Assembly (NCBI GenBank): GCA_942159475.1
Contig: OW804096.1
Location: 11,643,871 to 11,707,870 of the forward strand
Length of the DNA stretch: 64,000 nucleotides
From: Sthenelais limicola
Taxonomy: Eukaryota; Annelida; Polychaeta; Phyllodocida; Sigalionidae
Direction: 5' to 3'
Every line of letters begins with the position of its first letter. The stretch's first letter is position 1. The notes beneath the pieces were generated by a model. The model was not told the origin of the DNA and did no database searches. It worked only from the letters and a program-made list of their open reading frames with translations. Positions 52,231-64,000 of this stretch are shown here, in pieces. The translations under genes and the position numbers were made by a program.

Positions 52231-52919
52231 CAAATAGCCCCGCACCCCTCACCAAGCAACATGGAATCGCCCAGTGCAGAGACGGTCCAGCCTATTCCTT
52301 CCCAGGTGGGGGCGTGTCGGTAAAAAAAATGTAAAGAAAATATAAGAATGAACAAAGTAAGATTTACTTTTGGAAAAATGGGAAGAACTGAGTATATGAC
52401 AATAAGGAATATAGACTAGAATCTCTTTGTAGATTTTGTGATAAAGTGAATCGTGTTTCTTATGATGTCATGATTCTGAAGAACGTTTGATCAAGGAATT
52501 GGTCAAATGATGGATACCAAATGCATTATTATTATTATTAGAATGATAACAATCATAGAGTTCCTTCTTCATAACAAAATATGGTGCAACTTAAATGAAT
52601 TATTAAATGAGTGTAGTAGCAATGCATGCTTGTCTGCGATAATAACCTCAACTATTATTTAATTGATTATTTAATAGATCAATTGGTATAAAGACGAAGT
52701 CCATTTTATTATGAAAATATGTATACAATATATGGACAACCAAAGGATGTTTCTTTGTGTGAAAAACGACTGGTATCGTTTAGTTAGATGGTTACATTGT
52801 GCGAAGAATCCTTATTGTCATTCTCTATCTACATATGCAATCTCTTATAGCTTGTGTAAGTAAGCGGTGCTTTGCCAAATAGAATCATAGTTGATAATAG
52901 TCATGCCTATTTACTTACT
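52231..52919 (+). other. MEGF8 3' UTR (proximal) and candidate poly(A) signal
   Basis: Noncoding after the stop. A variant signal ATTAAA lies at 52602-52607, followed by a GT-containing stretch. No AATAAA is seen this close, so the true end may be further downstream. Confidence 0.4.
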
Positions 52920-53154
52920 GGGTCAGATTTTTAGAAAATGTACAATTGGCAGCTCTACACATTTAGGAAATTCTCTTAAATTAGGCTGAAAAATGATGAA
53001 TACCGGGAATATCTGAGTATATTTGGTATCGCATTGATTTAAAGTATCAGTCCTGTTATGTTAAACTACATTTTGAAGCTCATTTTTGTCTTAAATGTGG
53101 GGTATTTGAGAGGATTGGTGAAGGCGAATTGTACCGTTTCTGAAAATCTGACCC
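52920..53154. mobile_element. MITE family A, copy 9
   Basis: GGGTCAGATTTTTAGAAAAT...TTTCTGAAAATCTGACCC. Retains the uninterrupted TTGATTTAAAGTATCAGTCC junction that is split in copy 3. Confidence 0.85.
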
Positions 53155-53321
53155 TACTACACCATCCAGGGACAAACCACTTTGTACGTTGGGTTTCTAC
53201 TTAAAATCTTACAATTGGGCGACCAATGTAATTTCCATTTTGGGAACACTAAAATAGCTCGTTTCTATTAGATTCTAATTTTCATTAGAGTCATTCAGCT
53301 GGTCTTCCACTAGAGATTAAA

Positions 53322-53549
53322 GGGTCAGATTTTTGGAAAATGTACAATTGGCAGCTCTACAAATTTAGAAAATTTTGCTAAATTAGACAGAAAAAGAAAG
53401 ATGAATTCTGAGTATATTTGGTATCGCGTTGGTTTATAGTATCTGTTTGGTTATGTTAAACTGCATTTTGAAGCTCATTTCTGTCTTAAATATGCGTTAT
53501 TTGAGAGAATTAGTGAAGGCGAATTGTAAGTTTTCTGAAGATCTGACCC
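53322..53549. mobile_element. MITE family A, copy 10
   Basis: GGGTCAGATTTTTGGAAAAT...TTTTCTGAAGATCTGACCC, about 170 bp from copy 9 in the same orientation. Confidence 0.85.
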
Positions 53550-53573
53550 TAAAAGGGAGGACATACAATTTGC

Positions 53574-53653
53574 GGCTGTGCTCGAGTTGGAACTGACAAC
53601 ACTCAAGTCACTGGGGCAAAAAACTCAACACTGTCCACCACTCGGCCACCCGC
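53574..53653 (-). repeat. tRNA-like (Leu/Ser-type) SINE head
   Basis: The minus strand reads GCGGGTGGCCGAGTGGTGGA, an A box of class II tRNA type, and 60 bases on AGTTCCAACTCGAGCAC as a weak B box. Adjacent at 53657-53725 are three copies of TGAATATTCATGAGAA. Confidence 0.4.
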
Positions 53654-54482
53654 ATCTGTTAATGAATATTCATGAGAATGAATATTCATGAGAAGCATCT
53701 GTTGATGAATATTCATGAGAAGCTTCTTATCTTTAAAAGAACCAACATTTTCTCGGCAGGGCATAAAGCCCATTGATTCTTAATTAGGGGAGAAATGCAA
53801 TAGAGAAATAGCACCTAGCACTGTTTTATAGAGGATTTGCGTTTGCTGCTATGCATGTCACTTATCAATCAATCAATCAATGTCATCCATAACTCATGCA
53901 AACTCTTCGCAGAATTACACCAATAGTTGAAAGAGTGTTTTCACTTCTATATTGCACCTACAAAATGATATCTGAAATCCACATACATGTATACGGTATT
54001 GACTGAAAAGAAATTACACACAAGGAAGGGGGTGGAGCTCATTACATATATATAGTCAATGTGATATTATATCTATATATCCCCCTGCAGTCAGGTTCAG
54101 AAGGCAGTTTTGGACCCTTAAGTTTTAGGGGTCATTAACACTTTTAGCCTTAGTCTTAGCCTTGTGGTTAAGCTCATCGCTGGATGTGGAATCGAGGAAT
54201 GTGGCCGTCTGGACCTGACTGCCTGATACAGTATACTAAATATGACAGCACTGATAGGTATTTTCTAAGGTAGAAATGGACTTTCCTATGTACCACTCTT
54301 GTAATTCTATCCTATGATTCAGTTCCAACAGGCCTCTATGCAAGTCCCCTATTGGTACTTTGAGTGATTTGTGTCTAATTATACCTCTCCTATATTATAG
54401 CATGTAGTTATTGTGTTAGGATGCTGCTTACAATCCTGCAGTCACAGGGTATAGCGCTTGCCATAATCTTATTACCATATAT

Positions 54483-54871
54483 GATGTGTTTCAGGAAAAT
54501 GAGTCATAAGTCGCAAAATTGATATTTTTCAGAGTGTTTTTGTCACAAGATCACATTATTGGAATGTTCTAATCTTTGGAGAGTTTATCACTTACAGTTA
54601 TATGAATCGATGTATCAAATATCAGGACAATCTATGTCATATATCCTTTCGTTGTAAAGGTCCTCATATTGACTACCTTACTGTTTATTGACCCCCAGAA
54701 ATATTGGAAACATTTCAAAAACGAAAATATCAAACTTAAAATCTAGAAATACTTATTAGATTATTACATTGTTTACTATCATTGGAATCGGCTTGATCTC
54801 ATCTATTCAAATATGGTGATATCTCAAAATCCAATTTTCGCGACTTATGACTCCTTTTCCTAAAACACATC
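54483..54871. mobile_element. MITE family C, full copy
   Basis: GATGTGTTTCAGGAAAATGA-GTCATAAGTCGC at the left; the inverted GCGACTTATGACTCC-TTTTCCTAAAACACATC at the right. 389 bp. Another left end is at 63495-63535. Confidence 0.78.
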
Positions 54872-55111
54872 ATTATTATTACCTCGAATTAAAGCAGGGT
54901 TTTGCATATAATATGTTATGAACCTTACCCCCTTTAAACACTGACCTTTGCCTCGGCTGATTTAGAGTCAGGCCAAAGTCAGGCGTTCTCCCGGCTTCAT
55001 TTGAGGTCGAGTTGGGCCTTTACCTGACGAACGCCCGGTGATCCTTTCTTCCACATTTAGTTGAAAAACTATTTCAACATTGGTTATGTTGACACCATCG
55101 GGCCTACATCA

Positions 55112-55346
55112 GGGTAAGATTTTCAGAACATGTACAATTGGCAGCTGTACACATTTGGTAAATTCTGCTAATTTAGGCTGCAATTTGGTCAATACTAGGT
55201 AAATTCGAGTATATTCGGCATAGCATTGATTCTAGCGATCTGTTCGGTTAGGTTAAACTGTATTTTTAACGTTATTTTCGTCTGAAATGTGGGTTATTTT
55301 AGAAGATTGGCGAAGTTGAATTGTACAGTTTCTGAAAATCTGACCC
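55112..55346. mobile_element. MITE family A, copy 11
   Basis: GGGTAAGATTTTCAGAACAT...GTTTCTGAAAATCTGACCC. Confidence 0.83.
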
Positions 55347-55786
55347 ATCAGCTGGGTAAAGGCTATCAATCAAGGGTTTTTAAGGGTGTATCCTACGCTG
55401 CCCTGGCTCTTATTCGAGGTAATACGGTACACAATATAACATGTCCATTAGCTGTTGTACTCAGCTTGTTATTCATGGGTTTACGGTACGAGAGAAAGAG
55501 CGACAAGAGAAGAGAATTCATTGGGAGAAATAGAATTATTGTTAATCAAGAAATCGTATTGAATTATTTACATTTACAAGTTATTCTGATCTCATTAGGT
55601 CTAAGGTACTAAATAATTTGTTTCTTCTAGTTTGCTTTCTTGAGGGGAATGTGTGTATACAGAGTTAACCGTCTCTTAACATTTGACATTTGGAAGAACA
55701 GTGTGTATCGCCTTTTATCGTCCTCTGTTCAAATGCTCTTAATGTGTAGTGCCCTATACATCTGAATGTACTTATACTATGGCCAT

Positions 55787-56003
55787 AAAAGCTGGGTTCC
55801 ACTGGCCGGCTACTCCTCCCGCTACTTTGACAATCTATTGCTCCCGCTTCTTCAGAAGTGGGAGCAGTCTACGCTTCCAAAATCCGCCAAAAGAAGTGGG
55901 AAGTAACGTGGCTATTAGCCAATAGCACCCACCCCCGTTACAGCTCCCGCTTCTTTGATCAAGAAGCGGGAGCAGTAGCGGGGCAGTGGAACCCAGGCTT
56001 TAG
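55787..56003. mobile_element. About 210-bp MITE with GCTGGGTTCCACTG ends
   Basis: Left AAAGCTGGGTTCCACTG (55788-55804), right CAGTGGAACCCAGGCTTT. Internally it has several GAAGCGGGAGC/GCTCCCGCTTC inverted words, so it folds extensively. Confidence 0.75.
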
Positions 56004-56120
56004 GTCCTACAAGGGTGATGACCATGATTTAGTAATGATGCTCACCTGGCTAACTATTAAAGAGAAAATAACCTTATACCAGTTTATGAATTAACCCCTT
56101 GGAAAGGGTATACTCTAATA

Positions 56121-56453
56121 GGGGAGTTGCATGTGCCACAGCGCATGTTTTTTACAGTGCATGCTGGGATGGATTCTGATGAAATCTAACTTACAAATAT
56201 TTGGCAAAATCTTAATCGAAAATTGCAAGAATGGTTTCACCAATATCATAGCTTTTATAAATGATCTATAAAACCCAAATGCATGATGGGAAAGATGGGG
56301 ACTTGTGGTATGGATACATGTATAACACATGGATATTGACATTAGAGCATTGATAAATAGTCCATGCTGAACACGGCATAGATTTTATACTGTACCATTA
56401 GTCCCATAATTCCATGCAAATCAAGATTCAAAATGGCGGCTATGCAAATCCCC
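56121..56453. mobile_element. MITE family B, full copy 4 (inverted)
   Basis: Between TA dinucleotides: GGGGAGTTGCATGTGCC...GGCTATGCAAATCCCC. 333 bp, the same length as the 25721 copy but reversed. Confidence 0.85.
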
Positions 56454-57163
56454 TATTGGTTCACATACTCAATTAAGTCATAATAATTACTTACCCATAC
56501 TGGTAATTACTTACCTTCCAATATTAATTAGTTGGTCTTGTGTTGATCAGGGCTCATTCTGTACATACACATACCTCCCTTGTTTTGCCGGTGTATAATA
56601 GATCTGAATGGAAACTCGGTGTTAAATATTTATATGTTATTCGCCAGGAATGGTATACGCTTTGTGAATGTGAATTGTTGCTAACAAACAGATCATGTCT
56701 TATCATCAGGAAATCCAAGGTCATTAAATAGGACATCACAGACTTTAATACTTAAGTATCTATATTATGCAGGTATAGTATGTACAAGTCAATTGGCTCG
56801 ATGGTGAATATTAGTTGAAAGAATTGTCATAAAATGAGTCCAAAATATTACTTCTAAAAGCTTCATTGGTCATTGAATCACCTTCATTTTCAAATATTCC
56901 CAATCAATTTGGACAGATTTCCCATTCCTAGTAGATTGTGGTTTCTATGTAAGTTAAACTGGAAAAATTCCAGTATTGTTTTTTTGTGATAGAAGGCATC
57001 AACAGTGACATCATTTGGGTATGTAACGATAAGTTTTGTCTTGACTTTGTACAATGCAAAAGAAGCATGAAACCCACAAAGTATCCAAATCTTGGGGTGG
57101 GGGGGGGGGGGAATCTCCTTTCTATTTGCAAGAGATATGTTTGATGAGAGTGTTGTGTTATAT

Positions 57164-57400
57164 GGGTCAGATCTTCAGAAATTGTACATTTGGCAGCTGT
57201 ACACATTTAGTAAATTTTGCTAAATTAGGCTCCAATTTTGACAAAGACTAGATAAATTCGAGAATATTCGGCATTGCATTGATTCTAGCAATCTGTTTGG
57301 CTAGGCCGACCTGTATTTTGAATTTTATTTTCATCTGAAATTTGGGTAATTTGAGAAGATTGGCGAAGTTGAATTGTACACTTTTATGAAAATCTGACTC
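57164..57400. mobile_element. MITE family A, copy 12
   Basis: GGGTCAGATCTTCAGAAATT...ATGAAAATCTGACTC. Confidence 0.82.
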
Positions 57401-58309
57401 ATATATGTGTGTCTACATGTGCCTAAATCCAATTAGAAGCCTTTTGCATCGGACTCTTACTGCAACCGCTGGTGCTGTGTTTGGGTGTAGAAAAGCTTGG
57501 TGTATATGTCTTAAAGCTTGTTACGTCTTCATATAATCAATGCTTAATTGTTGATGAGTTGTCAGTAAGTTTATCATCATGTATAGTAGATTTACCAAGG
57601 CCCACTGGTGCTCGTATCAAAACTGATGTACTGTTGGGGCCTGTCCTGTTTGTTCTTTATCGCCAATTTAAAGTCAAGCTTTTATTCTAGTTCAGCGTCT
57701 GCAATTGGTATTGGAAATTTTAAAAAAAAATTATTATGTGAAGAATTCAATCCTGGCCATGTATCGATTGTATTCCCATTTTCTTAGCTTTTTTTGGTCT
57801 TTAAGTCAGGTTTTAGAATTAGGCAACCCTTGCACATAATGTATTATCAACAAGATTATTCAGTCATATGTTACTGTAAACGTATTAATGTTCGCGCAGT
57901 ATTTATTTTCACGCACCCATCTTTGTGTGTGAAAATAAATCCTGTGCAAAAGGTATAATTATTGCACAAACAAGTTGTGAGACTTCCTTGCTGCGCGATT
58001 TTAAATCTGCGCAAAAAGGTGTCAAAGTACTTAGTGCGCGAAAATTTATCCGCGTGAAAATAAATACGTTTACAGTACCTAACTGGTATCAAATGACATC
58101 AATGCACATCCTGTGTTGTAAGGTTTCAGTACTGTGCCATAAATTTGTCAGATTATTTTTCCATTTTCTGTTCTCCTTATTTTAGAAGATTATTTTTGCT
58201 CGGAAAATAAGAGATTTGCTTTCACAAAATAATTGATTTTGATTTTTGATTGATACTCATGTAGTGTCCTGGGTGATAGGACCTGGTTGTGAACCACTGA
58301 ACTTCAGCA

Positions 58310-58370
58310 GCCTTGATAGCTCAGTTGGTAGAGCATTGGTAAGGTCCCGGGTTCGGTTCCCGGTCTAGGT
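58310..58370 (+). pseudogene. tRNA-like sequence lacking the anticodon arm
   Basis: GCCTTGATAGCTCAGTTGGT has a good A box. CCCGGGTTCGGTTCCCGG is a perfect 5-bp T-stem with B box, and TCTAGGT pairs with the start apart from one mismatch. Only about 15 bases separate D arm and T arm, so the anticodon arm is missing. It is a tRNA pseudogene or SINE head and could still bind TFIIIC. Confidence 0.65.
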
Positions 58371-60362
58371 AATGCTGCTTTTCAGCGGGCTCACTAGACA
58401 AAAGTGTTTTGTCTTCAAATATAGTAGATTTGACTGTACTTTTTTCTTTTTTTTTTTATTATTTTACTGTACTTGCAAATGATGCACTTTAATGGACTGC
58501 GTTAGATTTCGGATCAATCGCTTACACTTTATATTAAAAATATAGAATATTAAAAAAGAATAGAACAGAGAAACACCATGACTGAGTTAGCACCAAAGTC
58601 TCAAAACCTCATTTCTACATAGACTAAAAGCTAGCACCAACCTTCCTATATTATATAGGCCCTTCTTTCCTATATACATGTATGAATGCCAAAACTACAG
58701 CTTTCTCCTCTCATAAAATCAATGGTGGTGAACTACTTACATATGTTTCCATTGAAGAACAAGTCCTTAAACGATTTCTATTTAAAAAGGAAGTCTTCGG
58801 ACGAGCTTCAGATGTTAACATTTTCTTGGAGATAAGTTTATTGTATCATTGATCAATGGTTTCTTTTTACCACGATAAGGATCTGAAGATTAGCTCATAT
58901 AAATGATTAAATCCGGTTGTTGTTTTTTTGTGCATGCAAGATATGTACCGAGTACGTCACATGCATCAATTGTGTATATATATAACTGTATGTGAGTTAA
59001 TAACATCAATTCTTAAAGGTTTCGTTATGATGAACCTTTATTGTGGTTGTGTTAAATGAATTAAACTTGCTTAAATAATTTCTTCATAACATTAATGTAT
59101 AACTGTGCTATAATTCAATGTTTTTATTAATGTATTTTTATGGTGATATACTTGGGCCCCCGCCTGAGTTTGTATTATACAATATTATAAGTTTTGTCTA
59201 GTATATATGGTATGCGTGCTTCATTAATTAAATGTATGTACATAAGTTGTATTATAGGTATATTATTGTTTTATAATGTTTTATTTTAAACCTAACATCC
59301 AAAACCAACCAATGTAATAGGTGTAAATAATAATTAGGTAAAATGTGACAGCTTATCCCACAAGAATGTTGTAAATAGTAATCAGTTACAGTGGTTCGGA
59401 TGATGGCAAGGCCATGGTGTTTTTAATATTAATGGATATGTACTTGCAATTGTAAATGTTTATGAAAAAGAAAAGTAGGTACATATGCCATGAATTACTA
59501 TACAGAATAATTAGTTCTCAGTCAACACAAATTTTCCTGTTTATTTTCTCTGATAAGCCCAAAATAAATGTTATTCTTTCATGGTATTTAAAACGTTGAA
59601 CACATTTTAAAGTTAATTTTACATTAAGGCATTGTCAAAATACATCAAACGCCTTTGATTTTCTTCACAGTTTTCATGTTTGTTTTCGTAGGAAACTATA
59701 TGTCAGAAAATTAGGATCACACTGCCCATAAAATATCAACACTTCGTTTTCAAACCACAATCCTTTACCTTTTATGTTATTGAACATTGCTCGATAAATT
59801 CTGCTGTAGCGATTGCATTAAAAATGTATCCTTAAAATCATCATGACATATACATTATATGTATCTTTTTGTCACCGTTTTCTTTTTGTATAAAACTTTT
59901 TTTTCTATGGTTATCTTATATTTTGACTTTTCTGCTCAAATGAACATGATATTAAATGAGAGATTATTTAACTTGTATAATATTTTATGTATTTGTTTTC
60001 CCATGAATGTGGGATTTATCGTGGGATATAAATGATGGTATCTGCATACACGCAAACAAAACCCCATTGACCATTTCCATTTTTGTCGTATTGCACAATA
60101 CTTTCTGTAGTCATACAATTATTTTCAATTTACACGTTTCAGTTGGGTTTATCACTTGTTTCTTCAAATTATACAGAAATAGGAGGCTGTTTATATCCAT
60201 AATTATATTCGGGTTGAACCTTTATTTCCTGAGTATGAAATGTATGATGTATTGTCATATGTTTAGCCAAGTATAGTACGCTAAACGTTCTATTGTTTCA
60301 CGTTACTATAGAAAAATCATTGTCCAGATTATAAAGAGGAGACTCATGGTTAGTAAGCATAT
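58371..60362. other. Repeat-poor AT-rich stretch downstream of MEGF8
   Basis: No ORF of note, no array and no MITE end for about 2 kb, unlike the flanks. It has a UTR-like look, with AAAATAAATG at 59560. It could belong to a long MEGF8 3' UTR, but this is not shown. Confidence 0.35.
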
Positions 60363-60596
60363 GGGTCAGATTTTCAGAAAATGTTCAATTGTCAGCTCTA
60401 TAAATTTGGTAGCTTCTGCTAAATAGGACTGTTATATAATAAATGTTATGTATATCTGAGTAATTTTGGCATTGTGATGATGAAAACTATCTCTTCCTTC
60501 GTGTTAAACTGCAATTTCTACGTAATTTTTCGATTCGATTCGGATTATTTGAGAGGATTGGATAAGGTGAATTGTACATTTTCACAAAGTCTGACC
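60363..60596. mobile_element. MITE family A, copy 13
   Basis: GGGTCAGATTTTCAGAAAAT...CATTTTCACAAAGTCTGACC, a diverged copy. Confidence 0.8.
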
Positions 60597-60789
60597 TATA
60601 TATGATATATATATTGAACTCTATTTAATGTTTTGCCTTCACTCACCTCACCCTTCTGGGGCTTTTTTTTTAAATTTTGTGATATTGACTTATGAATACA
60701 AAAAGACTCAAAACCTTTCTTTTTTCCAAGATTATCCAAATCTTTGAATATCATAAAATGGTAGTGTATGTATTATACTGATTATTGTA

Positions 60790-60845
60790 AAATGTATGCG
60801 TACATGTTTGTACCAAAGGATAAATAAATGAATAAATTATGTGGA
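60790..60845 (+). promoter_or_regulatory. Candidate distal poly(A) site
   Basis: TTGTAAAATGTATGCGTACA..., then GATAAATAAATGAATAAATT (two AATAAA signals) and a GT-containing stretch. It looks like a transcript 3' end on the + strand. If used by MEGF8 it would imply a UTR of about 8.6 kb. Confidence 0.3.
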
Positions 60846-60849
60846 AAGA

Positions 60850-62160
60850 AAGCTTGCGTCCTAGTGCTGTGATTCAGTTCTAATCAATATTATTGATATA
60901 TATTTATTTATATAACAAGATATTTTTGCTGTGACCAAGGAAACAACGGTTTCCCTCAAATCCCAAACAAATAAAAGACCCCTCCCCTCCCCCAATCGAT
61001 CCTGTGAAGTGACACGCTTTTTCCCTGACTTAGCGTGGGAAATGTGTTGTCAAGGACTCAAAAGTACTGTATAAATTAGAAGTTGTTAGGATGTACGTTA
61101 TTGGTGTTGTGGCCGGCATCAGAGAAAAAGTGGACTTTGGCGCCAACAAAACAAAGTTTGTATTGGTCTCTCACGTCATCAATTAAAGTAAATATGATTC
61201 ATACCAAATGCAAGCTTAGACATATTTCTCTTTCCACTGATGTATAGGGTTAGGCAATTACTTTATGTATTAATTCCTTAAAATGCAATATTAGAAAACC
61301 CATTTTGCATGAGGATCTGATTTTTGTCAGTATGAGTGACAGATCTCTCCCATAAGGCTATAACTATTGTCCAAAATATACACAGGAAGGAAGAGTTGTT
61401 CTTTCTTAATTTCTTCATCATTTTGATGTATGATTATTCTGTAGGCCTAAATTTATAGCATTTTCCCCGATCCACTCAGTTGATGTTGCCTAGAACTGTC
61501 ATGAACTGTGAAAATGTTCAATTGTGCTGAAAAGTTGTCAAATTCTTGTTTACTTATGCAACGTTGCAAGTAAAGTTTCTTTCATATCTTCCGTATTTAG
61601 ATATCAGTGTTGATAATACTACATATGTGGGGGTAGAAAAGCAGGTTCTTTCTTAATTTCAACATCTTGGCAATGTATTTTGAGTAGAAATAGCGATTTT
61701 TATCAATTTGCGGAGCTTAAAATCCCTGCAATGTTTACGCAATTGCGTCTGAAATTCAGGTGTCAGGATGCTGAGTTGTGTTTTTTATTTATACCCTGAA
61801 CGTGGACGTTTCTACAGCAGGCAAAAAACTGGAACCTATATAAGGTTTCCCAGTAAAAAATGCATTCAATTTCATACATCGTGGTAGCTTTTGGTAAGAT
61901 CAACATACGGAGGTCACTACACATAAGACAGAGACTGATATTTACCCCTTGATGTTCCAACAATATTATAGTTTTTAGTTTAGCTCCATACCTAGTATTC
62001 ACCTAACTTCTGGGGTAAAATCTGTCTCCTTGGGAGCCTGGAAAAGCTGGAATAACATTGAATTCAATTCAATGCCTGGAAACAGCCTGGCCAGCTAGTT
62101 TAGACTTTTAAAAAAAATTTTAAGTTGCCTGACTCGTGAAAATAGTTTCTAATAAGAATA
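60850..62160. other. Intergenic stretch
   Basis: No gene, array or transposon boundary recognised. Confidence 0.45.
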
Positions 62161-62164
62161 AATT

Positions 62165-62408
62165 GCGTGAAGCAATTCCCTAGTGAAATGAGCATGATTT
62201 CATGCAGTGAAGCAATTCCTGAACGAAATGAGACTAATTTCATGCAGTGAAGCAATTCCCAAACGAAATGAGACTAATTTCATGCAGTGAAGCAATTCCC
62301 AAATGAAATGAGACTAATTTCATGCAGTGAAGCAATTCCCAAAGGAAATGAGCATGATTTCATGCAGTGAAGCAATTCCCAAAGGAAATGAGCCTAATTT
62401 CATGCAGT
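62165..62408. repeat. 40-bp satellite
   Basis: Six units of GCAGTGAAGCAATTCCCAAA, then CGAAATGAGACTAATTTCAT. Very regular, with GAGCATGA/GAGACTAA variants. Confidence 0.93.
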
Positions 62409-62409
62409 A

Positions 62410-64000
62410 GGCGGTATGAATGTTGAATACCAGCTGGTGTGGTAATGCCGTCGGTTTTGTTTGTTCCACACTAGCTAGCAACCCGCTAATTACAGTAGAT
62501 TACTAGAAACTAACATATATTATATTATTTGTCATATATAATATATCGTCACAAGGTCTTCAATGAGAAGAGGTTAGAGGGAATAACAAGTTTTAGGACG
62601 GTTCTTTGCCTTCTTGTATGGTCGGGGCCCAAGAAATACCCTTTTTCAACACATACAGTGATTGAGCAGGTCATTCTTTTCAAACGTGCTAAAATAAAAT
62701 TTAGAAAAATGATAGATTCTTTATGAAATCCCCTTTAGGGACTTTTTAATACAAAAATAAATCAAATTTGTGTAGGCAACCATTAATAAATGAATGAATG
62801 GTATGTGCCCACTCACACAAACCCTGTATTCGGTGCATTTGATACGTTCTGTATTCCTGTGTTCATACTGCACATAGGCCCAGTAGTAAAAGCTAAAACA
62901 AATTCTAAATCTTTAGATTTTTGGGATGCCATGGATTTTACGGTATCGACCAATTCCATTGAAAGGTGTGGCTAGTTTCCCTTTGGTCCTACTGTATACT
63001 TAATCAAGCTGACAACGTTAATCTTATCTTCTAAAACAATGGACATTCTCGATTGAAGAGCTTTTTGCAAAGGATGTTATGAATTGATTTTGAAAATGTA
63101 AGAATGGAATCCATGTTTCTGCGTACTTGAATCACAGATCAGAGAAACATGGATCAGGGGAGGGGAGCCAGGCACAAAAAACGGTTGTAATTTTTCAATC
63201 AGAAGATCAGTATCTTTGTGGTATAAAGTGAATTCCCTGGACTGATTTTTAGTTTATTGAAAAGAAAGAAAAATACCAAAGATATACATTGTATTAGGCA
63301 TATTGGATTATACAGTGGTTATTTACCAATAGTTGGATAATGTATAGCCTTTTTGGTTTTTAAAGGCAACACCAAAATTATTCCCCATCTCCTGTCCCCT
63401 CTGTTTTGGGCCTAACCCTATCCACTAAAGAATTTTAACTCATTTATATGGAGTGTCATCATCTGCCAATGGGGTTTGTGCATCAATATAATTGTGATAT
63501 GTTTCAGGGAAATGAGTCACAAGTCGCAAAATCACTATTTTTTCAATATGTCATATTTACAGGATATATTTTAGGAATGTTTTCATCTTTTGAATGCTTA
63601 ACGCTTTTCGTTGCATAAATACATGTACTAAATTTCAAGACAGTGTATTAAATATATCCATGCATTTCTAAGGTCATCCTATATAGTATATTTAGCTAAT
63701 TTATTAGTAATTGTCCACCCAAAAATAATGCAAACTTTTTTTCAAACATACAAATATCAAATTTAAGATATATAAATACTTATTAAATGTCCTTTTGTCA
63801 TTTGTCATGGCAATAAGAGAATCTATGCAAAAATGATGGAAGTGATTTTTTATTGGGGACCACCGCTTCAACTTAGATTTATGTGGAATATTATTTATTT
63901 AATATGGTGACGATATTAGGCAGGATTTCATTTTGAATGTTGTCTTGGCTGGAGCTAAGAGGAGACTTGGGGCTAAACCTACACAGAAAGATCCTATTTT
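62410..64000. other. Right-edge intergenic sequence
   Basis: Only a MITE family C left end (GATATGTTTCAGGGAAATGA-GTCACAAGTCGC, about 63497) with a related interior to about 63800. No gene seen. Confidence 0.45.

Overview
This is animal (eukaryotic) genomic DNA: AT-rich, intron-rich, with canonical GT-AG splice sites and many small inverted-repeat and SINE-like repeats. The repeat content (tRNA-like SINEs, retroposon tails ending in CTCA repeats, a pogo-type transposon, dense MITEs) and the invertebrate-like divergence of the main gene suggest a marine invertebrate, with a mollusc or other lophotrochozoan as the best guess. The species cannot be fixed from sequence alone.

One large gene on the + strand dominates positions 1562-52230: the 3' four-fifths of a MEGF8 orthologue (multiple EGF-like domains 8). 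I resolved 30 exons (w1-w30) whose phases join without a break into 2312 codons plus stop. The encoded order is: end of the first Kelch propeller, PSI repeats, calcium-binding EGF, laminin-type EGFs, second CUB, EGF, second Kelch propeller, PSI repeats, EGF and laminin-EGFs, a juxtamembrane domain, one transmembrane helix, and a cytoplasmic tail with the SRPF motif that in vertebrate MEGF8 recruits the E3 ligase MGRN1. The signal peptide, first CUB, first EGFs and most of the first propeller lie upstream of the window.

0-1.56 kb: upstream MEGF8 intron with an antisense THAP zinc-finger gene or fragment. 1.56-7.1 kb: w1-w4, including a satellite built from the 5' edge of w3. 7.1-14 kb: intron with a complete pogo-like DNA transposon (7306-12391; 29-bp terminal inverted repeats, TA target duplication, 564-aa transposase). 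14-27.5 kb: w5-w15 (PSI, EGF, CUB) with satellites at exon edges and a TTAA-flanked element nested inside a MITE. 27.5-36.2 kb: second Kelch propeller with a 39-bp satellite array. 36-52.2 kb: PSI, EGF and laminin-EGF exons and the membrane/cytoplasmic exon. 52.2-64 kb: no convincing protein gene; MITEs, SINE-like repeats, a 40-bp satellite and candidate 3' ends for MEGF8.

The most unusual feature is that several introns contain tandem arrays that copied exon edges together with their splice sites: about 10 extra acceptors before w3, 17 extra donors after w6 plus one extra acceptor before it, and two extra acceptors before w15. Three long satellites are also stop-free in the frame of an adjoining exon.
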